The translations under genes and the position numbers were made by a program. Shown here piece by piece: positions 54,101 through 61,584 of a stretch of DNA of 64,000 nucleotides; positions within the stretch are counted from its first letter, which is position 1, and each line of letters begins with the position of its first letter. The notes under the pieces were generated by a model. That model was not told where the DNA came from and searched no databases. It worked only from the letters and a program-made list of their open reading frames with translations. The DNA comes from Pseudomonadota bacterium (lineage in GTDB: Bacteria; Pseudomonadota; Gammaproteobacteria; Xanthomonadales; Xanthomonadaceae): contig JAFECB010000004.1 of assembly GCA_018242365.1 (NCBI GenBank), forward strand, positions 1-64,000, written 5' to 3'.

Positions 54101-54938
54101 TTGCCACCGTCTTGGTGCCGTTGTAGCGGGCTTCGGTGAAGAAATGCGCATCCGGCGTGCGGGTCTGCGGGACATTGCTGCCCCAGGCGATGATGTAGCG
54201 GCTGTTGTACCAATCGGCCGATTCAGGCACGTCAGTCTGCTCGCCCCAGACCTGCGGGCTGGACGGCGGCAGGTCGCAATACCAATCGTAGAAGCTCAGG
54301 CAGGCGCCACCGATCAGCGACAGGTAGCGCGCGCCGGAGGCATAGGAAATCATCGACATCGCCGGGATCGGCGAGAACCCGATCACCCGATCCGGGCCGT
54401 GTTGCTTGATGGTGTGCAGGTTGGAGGCGGCGATAATCTCATTCGCCTCGTCCCAATGCACCCGCGCAAAGCCGCCCATGCCGCGGCGGGACTTGTAGTC
54501 CTTGGCCTTGGCCGGATCGTTGACAATGCTGGCCCAGGCATCGACCGGTGACATGGTCTTGCGCGCCTGCCGCCACATCCGCAGCAGCGCGCCACGCACC
54601 AGCGGGTACTTCACCCGGTTGGCGCTGTACAGATACCAGGAATAGCTGGCACCGCGCGGGCAGCCACGCGGCTCGTGGTTGGGCAGGTCCGGGCGCGTGC
54701 GCGGGTAGTCGGTCTGCTGGGTTTCCCACGTCACCAGCCCGTTCTTGACGTAGATCTTCCAACTGCACGAACCGGTGCAGTTCACGCCGTGGGTGGAACG
54801 CACGATCTTGTCGTACTGCCAGCGCGCCCGGTAGGTGTTCTCCCAATCCCGGTTCTCGGTCTTGGTGAAGCCGTGGCCATCGGCGAACGGCTCCGGGTTG
54901 CGCTTGAAGAATTGCAGGCGATCGAGGAAGTAGCTCAT
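51195..54938 (-). CDS. narG: Respiratory nitrate reductase alpha subunit
   Basis: NarG is the molybdenum catalytic subunit facing the cytoplasm. The 1247-residue product, the family length, has the FS0 cluster ligands His50, Cys54, Cys58 and Cys93 (THGVNCTGSCSW, RGCPRG) and the large MPT-binding domains, with WGSNVPQTRTPD and WYEKNDLNTSDMHPF. No Tat signal is expected or seen in this membrane-anchored type. It is the first gene of the narGHJI-ppiC-narK operon, with an FNR-type box about 190 bases upstream. Confidence 0.99.
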   Translation of the reverse strand: MSYFLDRLQFFKRNPEPFADGHGFTKTENRDWENTYRARWQYDKIVRSTHGVNCTGSCSWKIYVKNGLVTWETQQTDYPRTRPDLPNHEPRGCPRGASYSWYLYSANRVKYPLVRGALLRMWRQARKTMSPVDAWASIVNDPAKAKDYKSRRGMGGFARVHWDEANEIIAASNLHTIKQHGPDRVIGFSPIPAMSMISYASGARYLSLIGGACLSFYDWYCDLPPSSPQVWGEQTDVPESADWYNSRYIIAWGSNVPQTRTPDAHFFTEARYNGTKTVAITPDYAEVAKLTDHWLHPQQGTDAALAFAFGHVILKEFHVDNPAPYFVDYCRQYTDMPMLVRLEQRADGRIVPERFLRASDLGGLGEANNPEWKTLAFDEASGAITVPNGSIGFRWGEQGKWNIEEKDAAGRETRLLLSFKDGNDGIASVSFPYFGGVEHDRFTASKFDDILERNIPVRKLTLADGKEWLVATVYDLQLAQYGVDRGFGGGNVASSFDDNVPGTPAWQEKITGVPRAEVIEIAREFASTAAKTRGRSMIIVGAGMNHWFHNDMNYRGLINMLVMCGCVGQTGGGWAHYVGQEKLRPQTGWLPVAFGLDWSKPPRHMNGTSYFYFMSDQWRYEKVEMSELLSPLADASKFSGSQADCNVQAIRMGWLPSAPQLDRNPLGIAKSAKELGLSTQDYVVSQLKSGAMDFAYADPDAPQNFPRVMFIWRSNLLGSSGKGHEYMLRHLLGTRHGLQGKDLGERGAVKPEEVKWRDEAPEGKLDLLVTLDFRMCTTALYSDVVLPTATWYEKNDLNTSDMHPFIHPLSKAVDPAWEARSDWDIFKGVAKTVSAMAPGVLGVEQDVVLLPTLHDTPGELSMPLGVTDWKKGECEPIPGRTMPSIHVVERDYSAIYKKFTSLGPLLDKQGNGGKGINWDTKDEVKFLGDLNHRVREEGVSQGRPNMLSAIDAAECVMHLAPETNGHVAVKAWQALGKFTGRDHTHLAEGKEHEAIRFRDIQAQPRKIISSPTWSGLEDEHVSYNAGYTNVHELIPWRTVTGRQQFYMDHEWMRAFGEGFMQYRPPVDTKTIAPLHNQRSNGNKEIVLNWITPHQKWGIHSTYSDNLLMQTLSRGGPIVWISEPDAKEAGIEDNDWIELFNVNGAIAARAVVSQRVMSGMAMMYHAQERIINVPGSEISGTRGGIHNSVTRIVQKPTHMIGGYAQFAYGFNYYGTVGSNRDEFVIVRKMKKIDWLDGEPVPANAQEVA

Positions 54939-55127
54939 GGTGCCAGCCCTCCAAAGGGTGCGCAGGCCCGCATCGCGGGCTGCAAGCGTGTGGATGGGAA
55001 TGCCGTCACTACCGTCTGGATCGCCATGGACTGCCTGCCTCGTTCGAGTGGGTCGGTTCCGGGGTGACCAATGTCGGCCGCCACCGTCTCCACGCATACA
55101 AGATGCGCCCCATCCAGCGGGTCCACT

Positions 55128-55141
55128 TTGATCGGCGTCAA
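55128..55141. promoter_or_regulatory. FNR/ANR-type box upstream of narG
   Basis: TTGATCGGCGTCAA matches TTGAT-N4-RTCAA. It lies about 190 bases before the narG start, in a 255-base gap between narG and the DUF7009-like gene, consistent with oxygen-dependent control of the nar operon. Confidence 0.7.
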
Positions 55142-55193
55142 AATCCGCCCACAGGGATTGAAAAGCCTCGTACAGGCTCGACTGGCCGCGATC

Positions 55194-55541
55194 TCAGCGT
55201 CGCGCCTTGCCCCGCACCCGCGCGCTGTCACGGACATCGACCTCGACATCGATCCGCAGCGCCTCGCCACCAGCAGCGGCCAAATCGAAGCCCAGCCCGT
55301 CCTTGCAGGGCAGCCGTCCAACATAGGCCTCAACTTCCGCCCGCGGCAGGACCAGACACCAGTCATTGACCGTGCCGGTCATCGCCGCCGAGCCCGCCCC
55401 GTCCAAACGCAGCCGCTGCACGCAATCATCGCCCAGCGGCAGACGGCTACGATTTTCGACCTCGCCTCCGTCGCGCAGGCGTTGCAGTTCGGCCTCATCG
55501 ATGCGCAAGCGCAGGCTCTGGCCTTGCCATTGGACCTTCAT
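55194..55541 (-). CDS. Hypothetical protein (DUF7009-like) of the moa/nar cluster
   Basis: This 115-residue protein begins MKVQWQGQSLRLRIDEAELQ and looks beta-rich, with a cysteine near the centre (GLPCK-type context VGRLPCKDGLGF) and no signal or membrane segment. It resembles small uncharacterised proteins of the DUF7009 type. It overlaps the moaE stop by four bases and ends the moaA-moaE run just before the narG promoter. A link to molybdenum cofactor or nitrate reductase is plausible from context only. Confidence 0.65.
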   Translation of the reverse strand: MKVQWQGQSLRLRIDEAELQRLRDGGEVENRSRLPLGDDCVQRLRLDGAGSAAMTGTVNDWCLVLPRAEVEAYVGRLPCKDGLGFDLAAAGGEALRIDVEVDVRDSARVRGKARR

Positions 55542-56011
55542 CCGTGCCCGCCTTCGCCATCCGCATGCACGCACAGCGAGCAGCCTTCGCTCCAGACGCT
55601 GTCGCCGTCGGCGTAGTGCTCCTGCTTCCAGACCGGGCTTTCGTGCTTGACCGCTTCAATGGCCATCCGGCAGGCGCGGAAGGCTTCATCGCGATGCGGT
55701 GTGCCGGCGGCCACCACCACCGCCAGATCGCCGATCCCGAGCCGGCCCTTGGCGTGGGCGATGTAGAGCTTGAGCTGCGGCCCGAACTGCGCCTCGCCGC
55801 GGGCTGCGATATCGGTAAACCCGTTCAGCGCCAGCACGTCGAACATGTCGTAGCTGACGCCGGTGACGACACGGCCGTGGTTGAGGTCGCGGACTCGGCC
55901 GACGAACATGGTGATGCCGCCGAAACCCGGATCGGACACGAACTCCAGTGCGGCAGCCGGATCAAGCCGGGCCTGCGCGATATCGACGACAGCGCAATGA
56001 TGTCGCTCCAT
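55538..56011 (-). CDS. moaE: Molybdopterin synthase catalytic subunit MoaE
   Basis: MoaE with MoaD converts cPMP into molybdopterin. The 157-residue product has FVGRVRDLNHGRVVTGVSYDMFDVLA, IAHAKGRLGIGDLAVVVAAGTPHRDEAFRACRMAIEAVKHESPVWKQEHYADG, including the catalytic lysine context. Start ATG 56011 lies one base after the moaD stop; GGAGG from the moaD terminal glycine codons is its ribosome-binding site. Confidence 0.96.
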   Translation of the reverse strand: MERHHCAVVDIAQARLDPAAALEFVSDPGFGGITMFVGRVRDLNHGRVVTGVSYDMFDVLALNGFTDIAARGEAQFGPQLKLYIAHAKGRLGIGDLAVVVAAGTPHRDEAFRACRMAIEAVKHESPVWKQEHYADGDSVWSEGCSLCVHADGEGGHG

Positions 56012-56012
56012 C

Positions 56013-56273
56013 TCAACCTCCACTGACCGGCGGCAGCACGGCCATCTGGCCGTCTGCGGGGATCGGATCACCCTCGCGCAACACCGCGCGCTCACTGGCA
56101 AAGGCCGAGTGCGCCAGCAGTGCGGGCCGGAAATTCGGCCAATGTACGGTTGCGTGGGACGCCAGCGCGCTGCGCACGTCCGCCACGGTCGCCTCGGGCG
56201 TCAATTCCAGCCGCACCCGCGCATCCGCCTCGTAGTCACGGAAGGCACCAAACAGCTTGATTTCCACGTTCAT
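56013..56273 (-). CDS. moaD: Molybdopterin synthase sulfur carrier subunit MoaD
   Basis: MoaD carries the thiocarboxylate used by MoaE. The 86-residue product has a ubiquitin-like fold and ends in the required Gly-Gly (LPPVSGG). It overlaps moeA by four bases. Confidence 0.95.
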   Translation of the reverse strand: MNVEIKLFGAFRDYEADARVRLELTPEATVADVRSALASHATVHWPNFRPALLAHSAFASERAVLREGDPIPADGQMAVLPPVSGG

Positions 56274-57520
56274 GCATGCACTCCGGCAAGGCTTGGGGCC
56301 TGCAAATGTCCCAGCCCGTAAACATCCACCGATGCGCCCGCCGCCAAATCCTGCGCGTCTTCGTCGAGGACGATCCAGGCATTGCTGCGCGCCATCGGTG
56401 CGATCTTGAAGGACTCCTGCCCCGGCAGGATCCGCGCGTGCAGCCGGCCTTGCGTGTCCACCGCCAACGCGCCCTTGAGATGAAAGCGCAGTGGATGGCG
56501 CTTGCGATAGCCGTCCGCCAACGGCAACCGCAGTGGAGCCTCGACCGGCAGGCCGAGCATGCGCCGCAGCACCGGCTCGACGAAAAAACGCAGCCCGACC
56601 GCACTCGACACCGGATTACCCGGCAAGCCGAAGAACAGCTGCCCATCCGGCAGAGTGGCGAACAACAGGGGTTTGCCGGGACGGATCTTCACCTTGTGGA
56701 AATGCAAGTTCGCGCCCAGCCCGCGCAGGGCATCGGGGATGAAGTCGTAACGCCCCATCGACACCGCGCCGGTGCTCAGCACCACCTGTGCACCGGCATC
56801 CAACGCGCGCTGCAAGGCGGCGAGGAATGCCGCCTCGTCATCGCTGACGGTCTCGCGCAATACCAGTTCCGCACCGGCATCGTTGATGCGCTGCGCCAGA
56901 TACGATCCATTGCTGTTGCGAATCTGCCCGGAGGCCAGCGGCTGGCGCGGATCGTCCACCAATTCGCGGCCGGTGTTGATCAGGGCCACGCGCGGCGGGG
57001 CAGCCGCCGCGACCTCGGCCACACCCAGCGCCGCCAGCAGCATCATTTGTGCCGCTTCCAGACGGGTGCCCGCCGTCAGCACCGCCTCGCCCTGAGCCAC
57101 GTCCTCGCCGCAGCGGCGGATGTGTTGCGCATGCGGCACATCGGCATTCAAACGGATGCGCTGCGGGCGATCATCCGCATGACGCACCAGCACCTCGACC
57201 TGCTCCACCGGAATCACCGCATCGAAGCCTTGCGGAAGGCGTGCGCCGGTCATGATTTCCCAGCAGCCGGCCCCGGCTTCGGCGGCGTCATCACCGGCGG
57301 CCTGTGCGCCGCACACGTCGTACTCCATCCCGCCGCGCGCACCTTCGGCACCGACGCGCAGGGCAAACCCGTCCATCGCCGAATTGTCGAACGGCGGCAG
57401 GTCTTCACCGCTGACGACCGCCTCCGCCAGCACCTGCCCGACTGCCGGCATCTCTCGCAGTTTCTGCATCGCAGGCGCTTCGCGTAACAGAATCTCCAGC
57501 GCTTCCGCATACCTGATCAT
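56270..57520 (-). CDS. moeA: Molybdopterin molybdenumtransferase MoeA
   Basis: MoeA inserts molybdate into adenylylated molybdopterin. The 416-residue product has the four-domain MoeA pattern: PPFDNSAMDGFALR, EIMTGARLPQGFDAVIPVEQVEV, NTGRELVDDP, STGAVSMGRYDFIPDAL, and HKVKIRPGKPLLFATLPDGQLFFGLPGNPVSS. It overlaps the MoaC-MogA gene and moaD by four bases each. Confidence 0.97.
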   Translation of the reverse strand: MIRYAEALEILLREAPAMQKLREMPAVGQVLAEAVVSGEDLPPFDNSAMDGFALRVGAEGARGGMEYDVCGAQAAGDDAAEAGAGCWEIMTGARLPQGFDAVIPVEQVEVLVRHADDRPQRIRLNADVPHAQHIRRCGEDVAQGEAVLTAGTRLEAAQMMLLAALGVAEVAAAAPPRVALINTGRELVDDPRQPLASGQIRNSNGSYLAQRINDAGAELVLRETVSDDEAAFLAALQRALDAGAQVVLSTGAVSMGRYDFIPDALRGLGANLHFHKVKIRPGKPLLFATLPDGQLFFGLPGNPVSSAVGLRFFVEPVLRRMLGLPVEAPLRLPLADGYRKRHPLRFHLKGALAVDTQGRLHARILPGQESFKIAPMARSNAWIVLDEDAQDLAAGASVDVYGLGHLQAPSLAGVHA

Positions 57521-58515
57521 GCGTGCGGCCGTCCGTCCATCATCGCCAAGGCGTGCGCCAGCAGCGGTGCAAGGATGTCCATGCACTGCCGCGCCGCGCG
57601 CGGGCTGCCGGGCAAGGCGAACACCAGCATCCCGCCCACCTGCACGACCTCGGCGCGACTGAGCCAGGCCAGCGGCGTGTGCTTGGCGCTTTCACTACGC
57701 AGCATCTCGGCCAGGCCTTCCACCTGCCGATCCGCCACCATCCGCAGCGCCTCGGGCGTGACATCTCGTGGCCCCAGCCCGGTGCCGCCGGTGCACAGAC
57801 ACAGCCGCACGCCCTTGGCGGCCAAGGCGCGCAGGCGTTCGGCCAGCGGATCGAGGCCATCGGGCAACACCTCGACGTGCGTCAGTTCGGCACCGAGTCT
57901 TTTCAGCCCCGCCACCAATTCCGGGCCGGACCTGTCTTCGTAGTCGCCTGCGCTGGCACGGTCGCTCAGGGTGAGCACCGCGCAGGCCACGCCGTCCAGC
58001 CGCGCCAGATCGCGCGGGCGATAGTGCTCGCGCTCTGCGTCATCCATGCCCTCGGGATGGATCCACAAGCCCTTCTTTCCGCCTTCCTTGAACAGCAGGC
58101 GCACGCCGCTGATCGTCAATGCCGGCTGCACCGGCTTGGTCAGGTCGTACAGGGTCAACAGGGCCGCATTGACTCCTGCCAGCGCCTCCATTTCGACGCC
58201 GGTGCGGGCTTCCAGCGCGCATTCGCAATACACGCGGATGACATGTCGCTCGACCACTGGCACGCAGCGTACGCGCACCAGTTCCAGTGAAATCGGATGG
58301 CAGAGTGGCATCAATTGCGAGGCCATCTTGGCGCCCTGCAAGCCGGCGATTTCCGCCATCACCAGCGCATCGCCCTTGGGCAAGCGGCGCTCGATGATGG
58401 TCTGGAAGGCCTCAGTGCCCGGATGGAACTCGCCCACCGCCACCGCGCGCCGACGGGTGGGTCGCTTGTCGCGGATATCGGCCATGTGGAAGGCCGCGGC
58501 CTGTTGTTCATTCAT
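57517..58515 (-). CDS. MoaC-MogA/MoaB fusion, bifunctional cofactor synthesis protein
   Basis: Residues 1-155 form MoaC (cPMP synthase: VAVGEFHPGTEAFQTIIERRLPKGDALVMAEIAG, LCHPISL, GVEMEALAGVNAALLTLYDLTK), and residues 175-332 form a MogA/MoaB-type adenylyltransferase (VACAVLTLSDRASAGDYEDRSGPELVAGL, CTGGTGLGPRDVTPEALRM). The fusion would couple an early and a late step of cofactor synthesis. Start ATG 58515, four bases after the moaA stop, is preferred over the GTG at 58527. Fusions of this order are known in several bacteria. Confidence 0.95.
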   Translation of the reverse strand: MNEQQAAAFHMADIRDKRPTRRRAVAVGEFHPGTEAFQTIIERRLPKGDALVMAEIAGLQGAKMASQLMPLCHPISLELVRVRCVPVVERHVIRVYCECALEARTGVEMEALAGVNAALLTLYDLTKPVQPALTISGVRLLFKEGGKKGLWIHPEGMDDAEREHYRPRDLARLDGVACAVLTLSDRASAGDYEDRSGPELVAGLKRLGAELTHVEVLPDGLDPLAERLRALAAKGVRLCLCTGGTGLGPRDVTPEALRMVADRQVEGLAEMLRSESAKHTPLAWLSRAEVVQVGGMLVFALPGSPRAARQCMDILAPLLAHALAMMDGRPHA

Positions 58516-58519
58516 GCGT

Positions 58520-59500
58520 TCAACCACCGATCGACGCCAGATGCGGAGTGATCCCGCTATTGCCTTGGTGCAGGCCGTGCCCGGCCGCCTTCAAGCCGAG
58601 TTGGGTGGCGATGCGGCCCATCAGGGCTTCGTGGTCGGCATCGGATTGCAGCAAAGGCCGGAGCGGGATACCGAACTCGCCGAACAGGCACAGCCGCAGA
58701 TCGCCGCGTGCGGTGACGCGCAGGCGATTGCAGCCGGCGCAGAAGTCTTTCGAATACGGCGCGATGATGCCGATCCGGCCGCGATACGCGGGGTGCGCAT
58801 ACTCGCGCGCAGGCCCGGCGTCGGCGGCCCGCGGTGTCAACATCCATCCTGCCTGCTGCAACTGTTGCTCCAGCACCTCGGCGCGGACGTGGTGGCGTTC
58901 GAAATAGGCCTTGTTGTCGCCGGTGCGCATCAGTTCGATGAAGCGAATGGAAATATCGCGCTCGCGCAGGTAATCCATCCACGCCGGCAGTTCGTCGTCG
59001 TTGCGGCCGCGCAGCAGCACCGCATTGAGCTTGACCGCATCGAAGCCCAGGCCCAGTGCCAGCTCGACGCCCTCGATGACCTCGTCGAAGCGGTCGTGCC
59101 CGGTGATCGCGTGGAATCGCTGCGGATCGAGGCTGTCGACGCTGACGTTGAGCGCGGTCAGGCCGGCCTCGCGCCACTGCCGCACCTTGTTCAGCAGCAG
59201 GCAGCCATTGGTGGTCATCGCCACCTTGCGCACGCCGGGGGTACTGGCGGCGATGGCGATGATTTCAGGAAGATCCTTGCGCAGGCTGGGCTCGCCGCCG
59301 GTCAGGCGCACCTTGCGCATGCCGAGGCCGGCGAAGGCGTGCAGCAGGCGGCGGATTTCATCGCGGTCGAGGAAGATCGGGCGGCCATTGGCCTGATAGC
59401 CGTCGGGCAGGCAATAACTGCAACGGAAATTGCAGGCTTCCGTCAATGACAGCCGCAGATAGGGGAATTTCCGGCCGAAGCCGTCGACGAGGATTGCCAT
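58520..59500 (-). CDS. moaA: GTP 3',8-cyclase MoaA
   Basis: MoaA is the radical-SAM enzyme that starts cofactor synthesis from GTP. The 326-residue product has the N-terminal cluster motif CNFRCSYC (Cys23, 27 and 30), RLTGGEPSLRKDL, and the C-terminal cluster region CAGCNRLRVTARGDLRLC, ending in Gly-Gly. ATG 59500 or ATG 59518 may be the start. It is the first gene of the moaA-moaCB-moeA-moaD-moaE-DUF7009 unit, with an FNR-type box about 180 bases upstream. Confidence 0.96.
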   Translation of the reverse strand: MAILVDGFGRKFPYLRLSLTEACNFRCSYCLPDGYQANGRPIFLDRDEIRRLLHAFAGLGMRKVRLTGGEPSLRKDLPEIIAIAASTPGVRKVAMTTNGCLLLNKVRQWREAGLTALNVSVDSLDPQRFHAITGHDRFDEVIEGVELALGLGFDAVKLNAVLLRGRNDDELPAWMDYLRERDISIRFIELMRTGDNKAYFERHHVRAEVLEQQLQQAGWMLTPRAADAGPAREYAHPAYRGRIGIIAPYSKDFCAGCNRLRVTARGDLRLCLFGEFGIPLRPLLQSDADHEALMGRIATQLGLKAAGHGLHQGNSGITPHLASIGG

Positions 59501-59670
59501 GTTGTCCACTCGCTCCATTCCAAGCACGGGAGATCGGCCCGTTTCCAGTGCCGACCCGGTGACCCCCGCACATGCAGGGGCCACGGCCCAAGCGCCATCT
59601 CCGCGAGGAATTAGGCGCAAGGGCTTGGAGATACCACCACCGCAGGATAGTGCGAATTCGCCGGCGGCAT

Positions 59671-59684
59671 TTGATCGCGATCAA
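59671..59684. promoter_or_regulatory. Perfect FNR/ANR box between moaA and the hypothetical gene
   Basis: TTGATCGCGATCAA is a perfect TTGAT-N4-ATCAA palindrome. It lies 170 bases before moaA (minus) and 75 bases before the ATG at 59760 (plus), so it may serve both. Confidence 0.75.
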
Positions 59685-59759
59685 GAATCACCAAAATCCC
59701 GTGCCACCACCTGCGAGGGCATGCTACGGTCGCGCCCTGCCTGAACAGCCAATGCATCC

Positions 59760-60170
59760 ATGACCACGGAACTCTCCAGCTTCGACGACCTGCTCGTGGC
59801 CGCCCGCCAGCAGGCCGAACCGCAACGCCTGCTGTTCGTGTTCGCCCGGGTCGAGCTTCCGGCCAATGCCACCGACGCCCAGCGCGAACGCTTTGATAAG
59901 CGCGAGGGCGGCACGATCTCCCCGTGCCTTTGCGTGGACAAGGCACCGGATGAGATCGCCGATTTCGCCGCGCTGAAAGCCGAATCGGAAGCCACCGGAC
60001 AGCCTTGGGACATGGTCTTTGTCGGCAGTCTCGACGGTCGCGGCGGCATCGCGCCCAGCGCCGACGAAGCGGCCCAGCCGCTGCGCTTCATGGTCAATGC
60101 GATCAACGATGGCCGGGTGTCGGATTTTGCCGCCTTCGATCGTGACGGTTCCGTACTGCGCTTCGCCTGA
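59760..60170 (+). CDS. Conserved hypothetical protein next to an FNR-type box
   Basis: This 136-residue soluble protein has an N-terminal helix, LLFVFARVELP, a central CLCVDKAPDEIADF segment with two cysteines, and WDMVFVGSLDGRGG. I recall similar proteins annotated with an unrelated ribonucleotide-reductase name in databases; no function can be assigned. It is divergent from moaA and shares the box at 59671-59684, so expression under low oxygen is likely. Downstream, 87 bases before the CcsA-type gene. Confidence 0.7.
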   Translation: MTTELSSFDDLLVAARQQAEPQRLLFVFARVELPANATDAQRERFDKREGGTISPCLCVDKAPDEIADFAALKAESEATGQPWDMVFVGSLDGRGGIAPSADEAAQPLRFMVNAINDGRVSDFAAFDRDGSVLRFA

Positions 60171-60257
60171 GGCAACGCTGGCGTTGACAGTGCCTGCCAA
60201 CCCTGCGCGCATGCGCAAGGGCCGCAGCCCAATGGGCGGCTGTGCGACACTTCCAGC

Positions 60258-61046
60258 ATGAGCCTCAGCGTCATTTCCGCCCTGCTGTACGCGCTTGCGA
60301 CCTTCCTGCTGGCGCGCGGCGTCCGTGCCGACAGCCCCGGCCGTCACTGGTTATGGGCGGCGATCCCGGCGATCGCCCTGCACGCGGCGGTGCATTGGCA
60401 GGGCTGGCAGTTCACCGGCACCACCGACCTGCACTTCTTCGCCGCACTCTCGCTGGTGGGCTTGGGCATGGCTACCCTGACCGTCGCCGGCACCGCCACC
60501 GGCACCGCACGCGCACTGGGCGTGGTCGTGTTTCCACTGGCAGCCGTGATGCTGCTGGCCTACGGCGTCTACGGCCACACCATTCGCCCCGAGCCGCTGC
60601 GCTGGCAATTGCTGATGCATGCCTGGCTGGCCCTGCTCAGCTACGCGACCTTGTCACTGGCGGCGGTACTGGCGATTTTCCTGTGGGCGCAGGAGCGCGC
60701 CCTGCGCCGGCGCGACTTCCACGCCTGGCTGCGCGCCCTGCCGCCGCTGACCGAGCTGGAGACCCTGCTGTTCCGCACGATTACCGTGGGCTTCGTCCTG
60801 CTCACCGGCACTCTGCTGACCGGCGCACTGTATGTCGAGAACCTGCTCGCCCAGCACATCGTCCACCACACCGTGCTCAGCATCCTGAGCTGGTTGGCCT
60901 TCGGCGCGCTATTGCTGGGCCGCTGGCGGCGCGGCTGGCGCGGCGCGCTGGCGGTGCGCTGGACGCTGACCGCAATGGCCTTGCTGGCGCTGGCCCTGTT
61001 CGGCAGCAAATATGTGCTGGAGCTTGTGCTTGGGCGCACGGGATAG
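60258..61046 (+). CDS. ypjD: CcsA/YpjD-type cytochrome c assembly family membrane protein
   Basis: This 262-residue protein has about eight membrane segments and the CcsA-family pattern (LHAWLALLSYATLSLAAVLAIFLWAQERALRRR, HHTVLSILSWLAFGALLLGRW). YpjD-type proteins sit beside ffh in many gammaproteobacteria; here ffh is 18 kb away. A role in haem or cytochrome assembly is implied by the family but not shown for YpjD. Confidence 0.85.
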   Translation: MSLSVISALLYALATFLLARGVRADSPGRHWLWAAIPAIALHAAVHWQGWQFTGTTDLHFFAALSLVGLGMATLTVAGTATGTARALGVVVFPLAAVMLLAYGVYGHTIRPEPLRWQLLMHAWLALLSYATLSLAAVLAIFLWAQERALRRRDFHAWLRALPPLTELETLLFRTITVGFVLLTGTLLTGALYVENLLAQHIVHHTVLSILSWLAFGALLLGRWRRGWRGALAVRWTLTAMALLALALFGSKYVLELVLGRTG

Positions 61047-61068
61047 CGATTTCCCAGTGCAGCTTAAT

Positions 61069-61104
61069 TTGCATATGCGATATTTGCATTGACAACTATT
61101 GCAT
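61069..61104. promoter_or_regulatory. Three TTGCAT repeats at 15-bp spacing before marR
   Basis: TTGCAT occurs at 61069, 61084 and 61099, exactly 15 bases apart, with the first followed by the palindrome GCATATGC. The last is followed by TTGC-N8-GCAA. This is the likely operator/promoter region of the MarR-efflux unit. Confidence 0.5.
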
Positions 61105-61115
61105 GGGCTAGCAAA

Positions 61116-61580
61116 ATGCCGCCCATGACGCCCGCCCCGCTCGAACAGGCCTGCAGCGGTTCTGCGCTCGGCCTGCTGTTCCGCCAGGTCCGCGATGCCA
61201 TGTGGGCGCGGATGGAGCGCGAACTTGCCGCCGCCGGCCATGAGCTGACCTTCAGCCAGTTCATCACCATCAAATACCTGGCCAAGGGCAGCGCCGGGGT
61301 CACCGATCTCGCCCGTCTCGCCGATCTCAACCCGGGGGCGATGACCCGCCTGCTGGACAAGCTCGAGGCACGCGGACTGCTGGTGCGCAATGCCGATCCG
61401 AACGACCGCCGCGCGATCAATATCCAGCTCACCGAGGCCGGCCTGGCCATCTGGCGCGACATCGACCAGTGCGGCACGCGGGTGCGCGAATGCGCCCTGC
61501 ACGGCATGGACGACGCCACCCGCATCCAGCTCACCCGTCTGCTGGAACAAGCCCGCGACAACCTCCTTTCCACGGACTGA
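61116..61580 (+). CDS. MarR family transcriptional regulator
   Basis: This product of about 154 residues has the MarR winged helix (LTFSQFITIKYLAKGSAGVTDLARLADLNPGAMTRLLDKLEARGLLVRNADPNDRRAINIQLTEAG). It should repress the outer-membrane channel and EmrA genes that follow by four and seven bases, in the emrR-emrAB manner. Start is uncertain between ATG 61116, ATG 61125 and a TTG at 61089. Confidence 0.9.
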   Translation: MPPMTPAPLEQACSGSALGLLFRQVRDAMWARMERELAAAGHELTFSQFITIKYLAKGSAGVTDLARLADLNPGAMTRLLDKLEARGLLVRNADPNDRRAINIQLTEAGLAIWRDIDQCGTRVRECALHGMDDATRIQLTRLLEQARDNLLSTD

Positions 61581-61584
61581 ACCC

